A DNA stretch of 64,000 nt, from contig NZ_CP046401.1 of NCBI RefSeq assembly GCF_009762775.1, forward strand, positions 6,026,001 through 6,090,000, written 5' to 3'. Every line of letters starts with the position of its first letter. The stretch's first letter is position 1. A program made the translations under genes and the position numbers. A model generated the notes under the pieces. The model made no database searches. It was not told the DNA's origin and was given only the letters and a program-made list of their open reading frames with translations. Shown one piece after another: positions 36,231-45,560 of this stretch. Origin of the DNA: Maribellus comscasis (GTDB taxonomy: Bacteria > Bacteroidota > Bacteroidia > Bacteroidales > Prolixibacteraceae).

Positions 36231-36238
36231 TACCTTTG
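36231..36238 (+). promoter_or_regulatory. -7 element of glyA
   Basis: TACCTTTG matches TAnnTTTG and lies 26 bases before the chosen ATG. Confidence 0.6.
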
Positions 36239-36264
36239 TTCCTTAATTAAAAGAATTGACGAAA

Positions 36265-37545
36265 ATGAAGAGAGATACCTTGGTTTTTGATATCATTCAA
36301 AAAGAACGGGAACGCCAGCTTAGCGGGATAGAATTAATTGCCTCAGAGAACTTTGTGAGCGACCAGGTTTTGGAAGCGATGGGGTCGGTAATGACCAATA
36401 AATATGCAGAAGGTTACCCCGGAAAGCGTTATTATGGAGGTTGCCAAATTGTAGATATGACGGAGCAACTCGCTATCGACCGTCTCAAAGAGTTGTATAA
36501 TGCGGAGTGGGCAAACGTGCAACCGCACTCAGGAGCACAAGCCAATGCTGCTGTTTTGAGTGTTGTTTTAAAACCAGGCGATACTTTCCTTGGTTTGGAT
36601 TTGTCGCACGGAGGACACCTTTCTCACGGCTCTCATGTGAACTCTTCGGGAATTCTTTACAATCCGATTGCATACAAAGTAAAAGAAGATTCCGGTTTGG
36701 TTGATTACGATGAAATGGAAGCATTGGCACTGGAACACAAACCAAAATTGATAATTGGCGGAGCTTCGGCTTACAGTCGCGAATGGGATTACAAACGTAT
36801 GCGTGAAATCGCGGATAAAATTGGTGCAATTTTGATGATCGACATGGCACATCCAGCCGGTTTGATTGCTGCTGATTTATTGAGAAATCCAGTGGAACAT
36901 GCACATATTGTTACTTCTACAACACACAAAACTTTGCGTGGCCCGCGTGGAGGTATTATTTTGATAGGTAAAGATTTTGAAAATCCCTGGGGAATAACAA
37001 CAACAAAAGGTGTAGTTCGAAAGATGTCTTCGTTACTCGATTCTGCTGTTTTCCCGGGACAACAAGGTGGTCCGCTGGAACATGTAATTGCAGCGAAAGC
37101 GGTTGCTTTTGGCGAAGCACTTTCTCCTGAATTCAAAGAATACCAAAAGCAGGTGAAAAAGAATGCCGATGTAATGGCGCAGGCTTTTATCGATTTGGGT
37201 TACAAAGTTATTTCAGGTGGAACTGACAATCACTCGATGTTGATTGATTTGCGGACCAAATTCCCGGAAATAACCGGTAAAGTGGTTGAAAATACTTTGG
37301 TGAAAGCAGAAATCACTGTTAACAAGAACATGGTTCCGTTTGATAGTCGGTCTCCTTTCCAAACTTCAGGATTACGCGTTGGAACACCGGCCATTACAAC
37401 TCGTGGTGTGAAAGAAGATTTAATGCCGGTTGTTGTTCAGTTGATTGATGATGTTATTTCAAATATTGAAGATGAAAAAACATTAAAAATGGTGGGAGAA
37501 AAAGTTCATAGTTTAATGAAGGAATTCCCGCTGTTTGCGTATTAA
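36265..37545 (+). CDS. glyA: serine hydroxymethyltransferase
   Basis: A 426-residue cytoplasmic PLP enzyme that interconverts serine and glycine with tetrahydrofolate, supplying one-carbon units. Family blocks are [47 protein letters not shown] and the cofactor lysine K222 in [16 protein letters not shown] nine bases upstream is open in frame, but the ATG at 36265 gives the usual [11 protein letters not shown] start. It is transcribed alone from its own promoter. Length is typical of bacterial enzymes. Confidence 0.98.
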   Translation: MKRDTLVFDIIQKERERQLSGIELIASENFVSDQVLEAMGSVMTNKYAEGYPGKRYYGGCQIVDMTEQLAIDRLKELYNAEWANVQPHSGAQANAAVLSVVLKPGDTFLGLDLSHGGHLSHGSHVNSSGILYNPIAYKVKEDSGLVDYDEMEALALEHKPKLIIGGASAYSREWDYKRMREIADKIGAILMIDMAHPAGLIAADLLRNPVEHAHIVTSTTHKTLRGPRGGIILIGKDFENPWGITTTKGVVRKMSSLLDSAVFPGQQGGPLEHVIAAKAVAFGEALSPEFKEYQKQVKKNADVMAQAFIDLGYKVISGGTDNHSMLIDLRTKFPEITGKVVENTLVKAEITVNKNMVPFDSRSPFQTSGLRVGTPAITTRGVKEDLMPVVVQLIDDVISNIEDEKTLKMVGEKVHSLMKEFPLFAY

Positions 37546-37559
37546 TTCAAGTATCCCGG

Positions 37560-37597
37560 GTTCAAAGTTTAAATGTCTGTAGGTTTTAACTTTGAAC
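37560..37597 (+). terminator. inverted repeat after glyA, possible terminator
   Basis: GTTCAAAGTT (37560-37569) and AACTTTGAAC (37588-37597) are perfect 10-bp arms; a T run comes 13 bases later, so termination is plausible but weak. Confidence 0.45.
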
Positions 37598-37626
37598 TTT
37601 AAACATTCAATTTTTTTAGCTTCGTT

Positions 37627-38382
37627 ATGGAATGGTACATGATTCTTGCTCTTATCGGTACCGGGTTGGCAGCTGGTTTTATTAACACAACTGCGGGAGG
37701 TGGTTCGATGCTAACGTTGCCCTTGTTAATGTTTTTGGGGCTTCCGGCCAATGTTGCGAACGGTACCAATCGTATTGCCATTTTACTTCAAAATGTTATT
37801 GCTGTAAACACATTTCGGCAAAAAAAAGTACTCAACTTAAAAACCGACTATAAACTTGCGCTTCCCGCAGTAGCCGGTTCAATAATCGGTGCTTTGTTTG
37901 CCGTTGAGATAGACCCGCTGCTGCTTAAAAAAATAATTGCAGGCTTAATGGTCGTTATGTTTCTGCTGGTGGTTGCAAAGCCTGAAATTTGGGTAAAGGA
38001 AAGAGCCGGTCAAACATTGGCAAAACCTACTTCGCTTCAGTATATTATTTTCTTTTTTATTGGATTGTATGGAGGTTTTATTCAACTGGGTGTTGGCTTT
38101 TTTCTATTGGCTGGCCTGGTACTCGGGTGTGGACAGGATCTTGTTAAAGCAAATGCTTTGAAAGTATTTATTGTTCTTATATATACCGTTTTTTCACTCG
38201 GAATTTTTATTGTCAACAAACAGGCTGATATTTCAGCCGGATTGATTCTTGCAGCGGGAAATATGGGCGGAGCATGGTTGGGTGCTAATTTTGCTGTAAA
38301 AGGAGGTGCGAAATATGTGAGGTATGTTTTGCTTCTTGCACTCGTAATTGTTATTTTAAACCTGTTTGGAGTATTTGGCTAG
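37627..38382 (+). CDS. TSUP-family (TauE/SafE) membrane permease
   Basis: A 251-residue inner-membrane protein with about eight helices. The two halves carry the family signatures GFINTTAGGGSMLTLPLL and GGFIQLGVGFFLLAGLVLG. TSUP proteins move sulfite, sulfoacetate, taurine-derived or related organosulfur anions. No sulfur genes are adjacent; the downstream neighbour is a COG0523 metal GTPase 58 bases away, possibly in the same transcript unless the hairpin at 38400 stops it. Substrate unknown. Confidence 0.88.
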   Translation: MEWYMILALIGTGLAAGFINTTAGGGSMLTLPLLMFLGLPANVANGTNRIAILLQNVIAVNTFRQKKVLNLKTDYKLALPAVAGSIIGALFAVEIDPLLLKKIIAGLMVVMFLLVVAKPEIWVKERAGQTLAKPTSLQYIIFFFIGLYGGFIQLGVGFFLLAGLVLGCGQDLVKANALKVFIVLIYTVFSLGIFIVNKQADISAGLILAAGNMGGAWLGANFAVKGGAKYVRYVLLLALVIVILNLFGVFG

Positions 38383-38399
38383 GTGAATCATTTTTTTAG

Positions 38400-38425
38400 T
38401 TTAAGTGGCTTTTTATTCACTTAAA
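38400..38425 (+). repeat. hairpin between TSUP and COG0523 genes
   Basis: TTTAAGTG (38400-38407) pairs with CACTTAAA (38418-38425) around ten bases. It could be a weak terminator, since a T run precedes it but none follows, or an operator for the metal GTPase gene 16 bases on. Confidence 0.4.
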
Positions 38426-38440
38426 ATTTGAACGTTCAGT

Positions 38441-39361
38441 ATGCACAATAATTCAAAAATAGCAGTTACAGTAATCACCGGCTTTTTAGGTTCAGGAAAA
38501 ACTACATTTATAAATTCATTACTGAAACGATATTCTGAAAAACAATTTGCACTGGTTGAAAATGAGTTTGGCGACATTGCAATCGACACGAAATTGATAA
38601 AAGGAGTGGAAGCCAGCCAGATGTTTGAGTTGAAAGAAGGATGTATTTGTTGCACCATTACTGATGAATATGAATTGGTTTTACAGGAATTGGCCGAACG
38701 TTTTCAGAATGTGGAACATTTGCTAATTGAAACCACCGGTGTTGCCGATCCGGCATCGGTTATCCGACCGTTTTTCAGGGATGAAAAATTGCAGGAGCTT
38801 TATTCGTTTAAAGGAACGATTTGTCTGCTCGACGCTTTGAATTTTCATAACGATTATGAAAAGGATTTGAAATACAAACAAATTGCAGTGGCCGATTTTG
38901 TTTTGGTGAATAAAACTGAAAAACAGTTTTCGGAAGAAAAAGAAGTAATGAAAAAGCAAGTCCGTCAGATAAATCCGATGAGCGAAATTCAGTTTGCAAA
39001 ATATGGAATTGCAGCGGATTTTGAACTTGAGAAAGTTACATATCGTCCGAAGTTTTATCCCGCTTTTCAGGGAGAAAAATCACTTCATTCCCGGATTTCG
39101 ACACAAACAATGGTGTTTTCAAAACCAATAAATAAGTCGGAATTTGAATACTGGCTTTCCTATACTTTAGATGTTTATAAAAATGAAATTTACCGGATAA
39201 AAGGAATTTTATGTTTTGAAAATGAGGCGTTTGAATTCGTTTTGCAGGGAGTAGGCGGAAGCTACGAACTTTTTGAAGGTGAAGATATAATATCGCGAAA
39301 TAACAGTGAAATTGTTGTGATTGGGAAACTGGATAAAATGGACTTAGCTACAAACTTTTAA
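38441..39361 (+). CDS. COG0523/CobW-family metal-chaperone GTPase
   Basis: A 306-residue G3E-family GTPase. The P-loop GFLGSGKTT is at residues 14-22, the metal-binding GCICC at 67-71, ETTGVADP follows the Walker B region and the specificity motif is NKTE. Members deliver zinc, nickel, cobalt or other metals to client proteins. The C-terminal CobW_C domain is short. No Zur-like palindrome was seen before it, only a TTTAAGTG hairpin. Its stop codon touches the stop of the convergent AEC gene with no spacer. Confidence 0.92.
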   Translation: MHNNSKIAVTVITGFLGSGKTTFINSLLKRYSEKQFALVENEFGDIAIDTKLIKGVEASQMFELKEGCICCTITDEYELVLQELAERFQNVEHLLIETTGVADPASVIRPFFRDEKLQELYSFKGTICLLDALNFHNDYEKDLKYKQIAVADFVLVNKTEKQFSEEKEVMKKQVRQINPMSEIQFAKYGIAADFELEKVTYRPKFYPAFQGEKSLHSRISTQTMVFSKPINKSEFEYWLSYTLDVYKNEIYRIKGILCFENEAFEFVLQGVGGSYELFEGEDIISRNNSEIVVIGKLDKMDLATNF

Positions 39362-40291
39362 TTAACTCAGAACAACCATCCACAGCGGAATCGTAAAAAT
39401 AGACAGGGAAGTTGCCAAAACCACAATTCTTGCAATTACTGTTGTTTCCAGTTTGTATTGTACCGCCAGCGCGTAAGGAGTCACACCAAGCGGCATTGAC
39501 GCATCCAGAATAGAAGCATCAAACTGCATCGAATCCAGTCCGGCCTGTTTGATGGATAAGTAATAAATAAACGGTAGAACAAGCATTGTAAGCACTGCAA
39601 AAATAAAAACCTGAATCCATTCTTTGGGGTGTCCGATTTTGTTAAAACCAAGAAAAATTCCAAGAGAGAATAGTACAACTGCGGTTACGGAATCGGAAAA
39701 AAGAATAATTGTTTCTTCAAAAATCACAGGCAATTCGAGGTTGAAAAAGACAATCAGCAAACCAATAAAGATGGAAATCAGTAGTGGATTTTTTGCCAGG
39801 TTTAATCCGATTTTTTTTATGTCAATCTCTTTTTCGCTGTTCGATTCAATAAGGATAATTCCGAGTGTTAAAAGCCAAAAAAGATAAACCGCCGAAAGGA
39901 TGGCTGCGGTCGGTAAAACTTCAGTACCAAATGCATTAAATAAAACAGGAATTCCCAGGTAGGCAACATTGCCAAAAGAGAAAACCAGAAAAAGTGAACT
40001 GCGCATTCGTTTGGAAAGCTTGAATATTCGCGCAACGGGAAACGCCAGCAACATGGAAATAACGATGTATGCTGAATTTAGCAAAATCAATTTTAAATAG
40101 GATTCTCCTTCCACTTCCAAATTCATCAGCGACGCAATGACCAAAGCCGGGAAACCAATCCAGAGGGCATATTTATTCAGAATATCAACCCAGGTTTCGC
40201 TGGCCGCTTTTGTTTTCGAAAAAATTAATCCTGCAAAAATGATAAGGAAAAGCGGTAAGACCGTTTTTAGTGCAATTATGAAAGAACCCAT
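39362..40291 (-). CDS. AEC-family auxin-efflux-type permease
   Basis: A 309-residue membrane protein with about ten helices, arranged as two five-helix halves (LPLFLIIFAGLIFSKT; ILDASMPLGVTPYALA). AEC carriers export small organic acids or similar metabolites. Its start overlaps the end of the HAD phosphatase gene by 16 bases, so the two are coupled. Substrate unknown. Its stop abuts the stop of the COG0523 gene at TTTTAATTAA. Confidence 0.88.
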   Translation of the reverse strand: MGSFIIALKTVLPLFLIIFAGLIFSKTKAASETWVDILNKYALWIGFPALVIASLMNLEVEGESYLKLILLNSAYIVISMLLAFPVARIFKLSKRMRSSLFLVFSFGNVAYLGIPVLFNAFGTEVLPTAAILSAVYLFWLLTLGIILIESNSEKEIDIKKIGLNLAKNPLLISIFIGLLIVFFNLELPVIFEETIILFSDSVTAVVLFSLGIFLGFNKIGHPKEWIQVFIFAVLTMLVLPFIYYLSIKQAGLDSMQFDASILDASMPLGVTPYALAVQYKLETTVIARIVVLATSLSIFTIPLWMVVLS

Positions 40292-40881
40292 TCGCCGTAA
40301 TTAATAAACGGGCGGACGTCGGTAATCATCATTCCCGCTGTTTTAGCAGCTGTAATTCCCAAATCACCATCTTCAAAAACCTGGCAAAATTCCGGATCAA
40401 TATTCATTAATCTGGCACATTCCAGAAAAGTATCCGGGTTGGGTTTATGGCTGGTAACGTCGTCGGCAGAAACGATTGTATCAAAATATTCAGTTATTCC
40501 AAGTGCTTTTAACTGCACTTCAGCGCTTTTCCTGCTGGCCCCTGTTCCAACGGCCATTGGTAATTTTCCGTGGTAGTTTTTTACAATGGTAACTACTTCC
40601 TCCACCGGGCGCAATAAATGGGCAAGCTCCCAAAAAGAAGTTTGTTTTTGTTTTACAATGTCAACCGGATTTGCAGAAAGATTGTACTGTTCAACAACCC
40701 GTTTGGCAAACTCGATGGTTGGCCGACCTGTCATTTCGTATACAATCTGAGTATCAAATTCAAAACCGTATTTTTCCCCAATCTGATTCCATGTTTCTAC
40801 GTGAACCGGCAGTGAATCAGATAAGGTTCCGTCTAAATCAAAAATTAAAGCTTTTGCTTTTGCTGAGACCTGTATTTCCAT
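40276..40881 (-). CDS. HAD-family phosphatase, beta-phosphoglucomutase-like
   Basis: A 201-residue HAD hydrolase. Motif I is IFDLDGTLSDS (nucleophile Asp15, Asp17), the cap carries MTGRPTIEFAKR, motif II is the threonine in VGTGAS, motif III is KPNPDTFLEC and motif IV is FEDGDLGI. Relatives act on phosphorylated sugars as phosphatases or mutases; the TGRPT cap resembles the YqaB/fructose-1-phosphatase branch. It overlaps and precedes the AEC permease gene. A minus-strand -7 element lies 17 bases before its ATG. Confidence 0.9.
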   Translation of the reverse strand: MEIQVSAKAKALIFDLDGTLSDSLPVHVETWNQIGEKYGFEFDTQIVYEMTGRPTIEFAKRVVEQYNLSANPVDIVKQKQTSFWELAHLLRPVEEVVTIVKNYHGKLPMAVGTGASRKSAEVQLKALGITEYFDTIVSADDVTSHKPNPDTFLECARLMNIDPEFCQVFEDGDLGITAAKTAGMMITDVRPFINYGEWVLS

Positions 40882-40898
40882 TCATTTTACTTTGTTGC

Positions 40899-40906
40899 CA
40901 AAAGTA
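40899..40906 (-). promoter_or_regulatory. -7 element of the HAD/AEC operon
   Basis: CAAAAGTA on the plus strand reads TACTTTTG on the minus strand, a perfect TAnnTTTG, 17 bases before the ATG at 40881. Confidence 0.5.
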
Positions 40907-40976
40907 ACAGTTCATTTGTTGAATATGTTTGAGTTATAGCGTATTTAACCGAGATTTAAAATTCGCTTAAAAAAAT

Positions 40977-40984
40977 TATCTTTG
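40977..40984 (+). promoter_or_regulatory. -7 element of the GH16 gene; sets its start
   Basis: TATCTTTG is a perfect -7 element. It overlaps an in-frame TTG (40982) and therefore rules that codon out as a start; the ATG at 41009 follows after 24 bases. Confidence 0.7.
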
Positions 40985-41008
40985 AAGAAAACACAAAATG
41001 TATTGAAA

Positions 41009-41818
41009 ATGAGATTTTTAATGTTGTTACTTTGTTTTTGTATGTTTATTACGACCCGCGCGCAAGATTTGGGTTCTGAAGCTGAGAGTAAAAATACAAA
41101 GTGGGAATTGGCTTGGGAGGATAATTTTGATACCGACGGATTACCCGATAAAAATATCTGGTCGTACGAAGTGGGGCATATCCGGAATAACGAGGCCCAG
41201 TACTATACCGAAAGAAGAATTGAAAATGCACGTGTTGAAAATGGTAATTTGATTATCAAGGCCCGAAAAGACAATTTTGAAGGGAACGAAATTACATCGG
41301 CAAGCATAAATACCAATAGCAAAAGAAATATTTTATACGGGAGGGTGGAAGTGAAGGCAAAGCTTCCTACCGGACGTGGAACCTGGCCGGCAATATGGAT
41401 GCTGGGGACAAGTATTAAGAATGGAACCGGATGGCCAGCTTGCGGCGAAATAGATATCATGGAAAATGTCGGCTTTGAGCCGAACGTAATTCATGCAAAT
41501 ATTCATACAAAATCGTATAATCATGTGTTGGGAACAAACAAGGGAAACAGTACTGTAATTCAAAAACCATATGAAGATTTTCATGTGTATGCCCTTGAGT
41601 GGTTTGAAGATCACATGGATTTTTACATAGATAATACGCTGTATTTCAGCTTTAAAAATGAAAATACAGGCAACGATACCTGGCCTTTTGATAAACCGCA
41701 TTATTTGCTGATTAATCTCGCTATCGGAGGCGGATGGGGCGGTCAAAAGGGAATTGATGAATCAATTTTCCCGCAGATATATTATATCGATTATGTAAAA
41801 GTTTACAAACAGAAATAA
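41009..41818 (+). CDS. GH16 endo-beta-1,3-glucanase (laminarinase-like)
   Basis: A 269-residue secreted enzyme: signal peptide to about residue 20 (FITTRAQ), then a single GH16 beta-jelly roll. The catalytic E-x-D-x-x-E is intact in CGEIDIMENVG, with the flanking GTWPAIWMLG and the downstream HVYALEW and YLLINLAIGG. This matches bacterial laminarinases and lichenases that cut beta-1,3 or mixed beta-glucans. A longer reading from TTG at 40982 is open but would begin inside the promoter. It lies close to two T9SS cargo genes, one a GH5 glucanase, hinting at beta-glucan use; it lacks a sorting domain itself. Confidence 0.93.
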   Translation: MRFLMLLLCFCMFITTRAQDLGSEAESKNTKWELAWEDNFDTDGLPDKNIWSYEVGHIRNNEAQYYTERRIENARVENGNLIIKARKDNFEGNEITSASINTNSKRNILYGRVEVKAKLPTGRGTWPAIWMLGTSIKNGTGWPACGEIDIMENVGFEPNVIHANIHTKSYNHVLGTNKGNSTVIQKPYEDFHVYALEWFEDHMDFYIDNTLYFSFKNENTGNDTWPFDKPHYLLINLAIGGGWGGQKGIDESIFPQIYYIDYVKVYKQK

Positions 41819-41821
41819 AAT

Positions 41822-43759
41822 TTATTGTTTAATGATTTTTGTGGAAAAGACTTCCGAATTTTTTCTCAACTGAACAAAGTACATCCCTGGTTTTATGTTT
41901 GCCAGGTTAAAAATACTTTCATTTTGTTGCAGTTCTTTTTGTAAAATCAATTCTCCGGAAATATTAAAAATCAATATCTGTGTGTAGTTTCCTATGTTGT
42001 TAACGATCAGGTTTTCTGTTACCGGATTGGGATAAAGTTCTATGTTACGATATGACTTTTTATCTATAGCATCAACTATCACTGATGAATAATGGTAAGT
42101 TGAAGAACTTAAAAATCTCCAATCATTTATGTTCTGCTCCCACGCAGATTTGCGTATTTCTGTGAGCATGTATTGGTAATCATTAGGGAAAAACATATAT
42201 GGTAAAATCAATTCATCCGAGGTGTATGAGTTGTCAAAAATATACTCTGTCTTTAAATCCCCCGACCAATCGTTCTGTGCAGTATTCCATGTATATTGAA
42301 TTTCTAAAATTAAGTTATCGTATTCGTCATATGAATATTCTTTTTTATCTTTTCCCACCCAATCGTTTGCATCGTTATTCCGGAAAAAGGTATTGTATAC
42401 CGTTAATTTGTTTTTAGAATTATAATTATGAATGACTTTAAAAATATATGACCAATTTTCTGCTTCAGTATCCCAGTCAGATGAATAAATAATTTGGGTT
42501 GGATTCCCATAAATATCATAAGCAGAAATCTCCGTTTTGCTAACCGGAACCCAGGATTCGGAATCAATGTTGTAACTGAATGTTTTTGTTTCAAAAGGTA
42601 GGTTGCCGGAAGGATAGTAGGTATATTCAGTTTTTGCGTTCAATATTACACTGTCCAGTTCGTAAGATCTGTAGTAATCAGTTTCAGTAGTAATATCACT
42701 ATTCGAGTTGTAATATGTTTCTTTTAACCCAATTATTCTCAGAGAATCAGAATGTGGTTCGTACTCTGTATAAACGGTTTTATTCGGCTCATAAATATAC
42801 TCCTTCTTTCTGTTTACCTTCCATAAATTTTCCAGTTGTTCCCAATTGTAAGTTATATCAAATATTATGCTGTCGTTGCTGTTGTATTCTATCTCTTCTT
42901 TGGATTGTTTTAAAAGAACAGTGCTGTCGGGCGACCATTGACTTTGGGTGAACAATATGAGTTTGTTATTTTCATCAAAAACGCTTTCATGAACGTATTG
43001 ATTAAGCCATCCGTACAAAATTGGAGTTACTGAAACATAATCCCAGGTAAAATAAGCTTCCATCGTTTTGTTTCCGGAAGAGTCGAATTTACATTCATAT
43101 TTTTCTTTTCCTTTCCATGTAGCCGAATATATATCCCACTCGTACGATGCGTCCAATATGAGGTTTTTTTCCGCATCAAATTTGTATTCTTTCTTTTCTA
43201 CTCCCCTCCATGATTCTGAGGTGCTCACCCAGATATAATATGCATCCAAAACCAAGTTGTTTTCCGTATCATAATCGTACTCATACTTGTAATTATTCAT
43301 CCAATTATCTTCGTTATTATTCCACTGATAGTGTGTTTCACTTAGCACCTTACCATCGGAATTAAGCAGAAAATCAATTCGGATTGATTTATCCCAACCC
43401 TGTATTTCGCCATTCCAGCGGTATAAGGTATTGCTGGTTTGATTGCCAACAGAGTCATATTCGAAAGAGTTTTTTATATATTCAATCAAATCGCCATTTT
43501 GATTGTAGGTTTCATAAATAATACTATCTAGCTTCTGTTTCTCAGTGAGAGCTGATTTTAGTTCTTCCGATGATAAATCAGAATTTGTGCTTTCAGGAAT
43601 CCAGTTACATGATTTTTTTTTCCATTTTAAATCCGGCGTACGAATTTTTTGGCTTTCGATTCCTGAATTGGTGGAAAACATTTTTAAATTACTTTGATTT
43701 TGTGCTGATGAAAAAAATTCTATAATAATACAGAAAATGAGGAATGGTAAGGTTTTCAT
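41822..43759 (-). CDS. T9SS-exported YD/Trp-repeat protein
   Basis: A 645-residue protein with a signal peptide (EFFSSAQ) and a type IX sorting domain in the last 80 residues (IELYPNPVTENL, ISGELILQKEL, GMYFVQL). Between about 75 and 555 lie about thirteen imperfect units of 30-36 residues of the pattern EYxYDxxGNLxxxxxYxW...W, for example KEYKFDAEKNLILDASYEW and EYSYDEYDNLILEIQYTW. The YD and GN positions recall RHS/YD repeats; the paired tryptophans are extra. No enzyme motif is seen; a binding or fibrous surface role is inference. Its stop lies 3 bases from the GH16 stop, convergent. Confidence 0.8.
   Translation of the reverse strand: MKTLPFLIFCIIIEFFSSAQNQSNLKMFSTNSGIESQKIRTPDLKWKKKSCNWIPESTNSDLSSEELKSALTEKQKLDSIIYETYNQNGDLIEYIKNSFEYDSVGNQTSNTLYRWNGEIQGWDKSIRIDFLLNSDGKVLSETHYQWNNNEDNWMNNYKYEYDYDTENNLVLDAYYIWVSTSESWRGVEKKEYKFDAEKNLILDASYEWDIYSATWKGKEKYECKFDSSGNKTMEAYFTWDYVSVTPILYGWLNQYVHESVFDENNKLILFTQSQWSPDSTVLLKQSKEEIEYNSNDSIIFDITYNWEQLENLWKVNRKKEYIYEPNKTVYTEYEPHSDSLRIIGLKETYYNSNSDITTETDYYRSYELDSVILNAKTEYTYYPSGNLPFETKTFSYNIDSESWVPVSKTEISAYDIYGNPTQIIYSSDWDTEAENWSYIFKVIHNYNSKNKLTVYNTFFRNNDANDWVGKDKKEYSYDEYDNLILEIQYTWNTAQNDWSGDLKTEYIFDNSYTSDELILPYMFFPNDYQYMLTEIRKSAWEQNINDWRFLSSSTYHYSSVIVDAIDKKSYRNIELYPNPVTENLIVNNIGNYTQILIFNISGELILQKELQQNESIFNLANIKPGMYFVQLRKNSEVFSTKIIKQ
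41961..42036. repeat. near-identical sorting-domain segment, copy 1
   Basis: Matches 43975-44050 at 74 of 76 bases, with the first 56 identical. It encodes the PNPVTENL to ILIFNISG part of the T9SS sorting domain in the repeat-protein gene. Confidence 0.9.
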
Positions 43760-43835
43760 AGTGTTATCTCTGGTTTAGTTTGAGGATATAAAGCTAATAA
43801 TTAAATTTATGTTTTTGGCGTTGAACGTGTAAAAA

Positions 43836-45560
43836 TTAGTTTTTAATAATTTTTGTTTGAAAAAGATGATTTTCCCGCCAAAGCTGAACTAAATACACGC
43901 CGGAATTGAAACTGTTGATATTAAAAGTATTTAAGTTTTTAGCCAACTCTTTTTGAAATACGAGCTTTCCTGAGATATTAAAAATCAATATCTGTGTGTA
44001 GTTTCCTATGTTGTTAACGATCAGGTTTTCAGTTACCGGGTTGGGATAAATCTCAATATCTTCCGGCGTGGGTTTTATCTCTGACAAGCTTGTAACCAAC
44101 TCAATTTCTTCAAGTAAAATACCGGTCACTGAGAAATTGATATCAGATTTTCCCAAATCAAATACAATGCGGGCCCGGTCGTCGTTTTCTGTCATGTCGA
44201 AAATGACTGTAAATGTTTGCAGACTGTCACTCGCAGTATAAGCGTTATAGCCGCTGTATGATGACCATGGGGAAATACTTTGCCCCACATAGGGCGAAAA
44301 AGACCGGTCGGCATCCGCTTTTGCCTTAAACGATAATCTGTATTTTTTCCCTTTTTCCAAAGAAATATTCCCTCGAACCAATTGTACGTGCCAGCTTTCT
44401 GTGCTTCCGTTTGAAATGGTTATTTCCAATGAATTGTTGCCGTTGGAGAGTTCTGCATCACCGGTTCCCTGTGTGTATAAATTCCAGTTGTCGATCGAGT
44501 TTTCAAGATTGGAGGCATAAACAGTTGTCCCTTTATAGCTCGCCGGTTCCGGCATTTTATTGTGAAGGAGCGCATTTACTAAATTTTCATAGTACGTTTC
44601 AGCATTGGGATTATAAATTCCAAATCCGGCACTAAATTCCCAGTAAGCCCAGCTCCAGCTTTGCTGTTCAAAATAACGGGCGAGAAAAGTTGTCCATTTT
44701 GCCCGCGAGGTCATGTCGGCCGTACTGTATGCACCAAATTCACCGATATGAACCGGAATTGAATTTTCCAGGCTAAATGTTACCAGGGAAGAAAATTCCT
44801 GCCGCATCACATCTCTTTCATCTTTGGTGTCCGTCCATTCTGTTCCCAGCCAACTGTCGGCATCATTGCCAGCCCAGCTTGCGCCCTGGTGGGTAAATGA
44901 AAACGGATTGTAGTAATGAACGGTAACAATGATATTTTCATCATCGGGGAGTTGGAGTTTGGAAAGTCCGCTGAGACCGCCGTATTCAGCGGTGCCAATC
45001 AGAATAATTCTGTCCGGATTATCTGTTCGAATGGTTTGCAGAGCCTCGCCTGAAAAACTATTCCATTTATCAGCGGTGAGATTTCCGTGGGGTTCATTTA
45101 ATATTTCAAAAAGAAGTGAATCCGAATAGTCTTTAAAAAATTCAGAAATTTGTTTCCATTGGGCCAGAAAACGCTCTTTTTGTGCGTCGGGATAGGCATA
45201 CAACGAATCGTGGTGATGCATGTTTATTATCACAAACAAATCGTTATTTAATGCTGAATCAACGACCTGTTTTATCCGGTTCAAGAATGAAGTTTTAATT
45301 GTGTAGGGAGAAGTCAGGGAACTTCTTGCTTCGGGTTCCCAACGAATCGGAATCCGAACGTGATTAAAACCCAATTCTGCAATCATCGATGCATATTCCG
45401 GCTGCCACGGGTTTCCCCACAATGTTTCGGTTGGCGCTTCAAACATGTTCCCATAGTTGATTCCGCGGCTTAGTTTTTTATTAATTTCAAAAGCGTGTTC
45501 GTGTGTTTGTCCAATAGATTTCAAACTGAAAAATATTACAACAAGCGTAAATAATTTCAT
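43836..45560 (-). CDS. GH5 endoglucanase-type enzyme with carbohydrate-binding and T9SS domains
   Basis: A 574-residue secreted enzyme. After the signal peptide (SLKSIGQ) a GH5 barrel spans about 25-335, with the acid/base glutamate in FEILNEPHG and the nucleophile in VHIGEFGAYS, plus HVRIPIRW and VTVHYYNPF. A beta-sandwich resembling CBM4/9 modules follows (about 345-490), and the last 80 residues are a type IX sorting domain (IEIYPNPVTENL). GH5 enzymes of this kind cut beta-1,4-glucans or mannans. It is transcribed towards the repeat protein gene 76 bases away, and shares part of its sorting-domain DNA. Confidence 0.93.
   Translation of the reverse strand: MKLFTLVVIFFSLKSIGQTHEHAFEINKKLSRGINYGNMFEAPTETLWGNPWQPEYASMIAELGFNHVRIPIRWEPEARSSLTSPYTIKTSFLNRIKQVVDSALNNDLFVIINMHHHDSLYAYPDAQKERFLAQWKQISEFFKDYSDSLLFEILNEPHGNLTADKWNSFSGEALQTIRTDNPDRIILIGTAEYGGLSGLSKLQLPDDENIIVTVHYYNPFSFTHQGASWAGNDADSWLGTEWTDTKDERDVMRQEFSSLVTFSLENSIPVHIGEFGAYSTADMTSRAKWTTFLARYFEQQSWSWAYWEFSAGFGIYNPNAETYYENLVNALLHNKMPEPASYKGTTVYASNLENSIDNWNLYTQGTGDAELSNGNNSLEITISNGSTESWHVQLVRGNISLEKGKKYRLSFKAKADADRSFSPYVGQSISPWSSYSGYNAYTASDSLQTFTVIFDMTENDDRARIVFDLGKSDINFSVTGILLEEIELVTSLSEIKPTPEDIEIYPNPVTENLIVNNIGNYTQILIFNISGKLVFQKELAKNLNTFNINSFNSGVYLVQLWRENHLFQTKIIKN
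43975..44050. repeat. near-identical sorting-domain segment, copy 2
   Basis: Partner of 41961-42036 inside the GH5 gene; DNA outside the 76 bases is clearly less alike, which points to recombination or gene conversion between neighbours. Confidence 0.9.
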
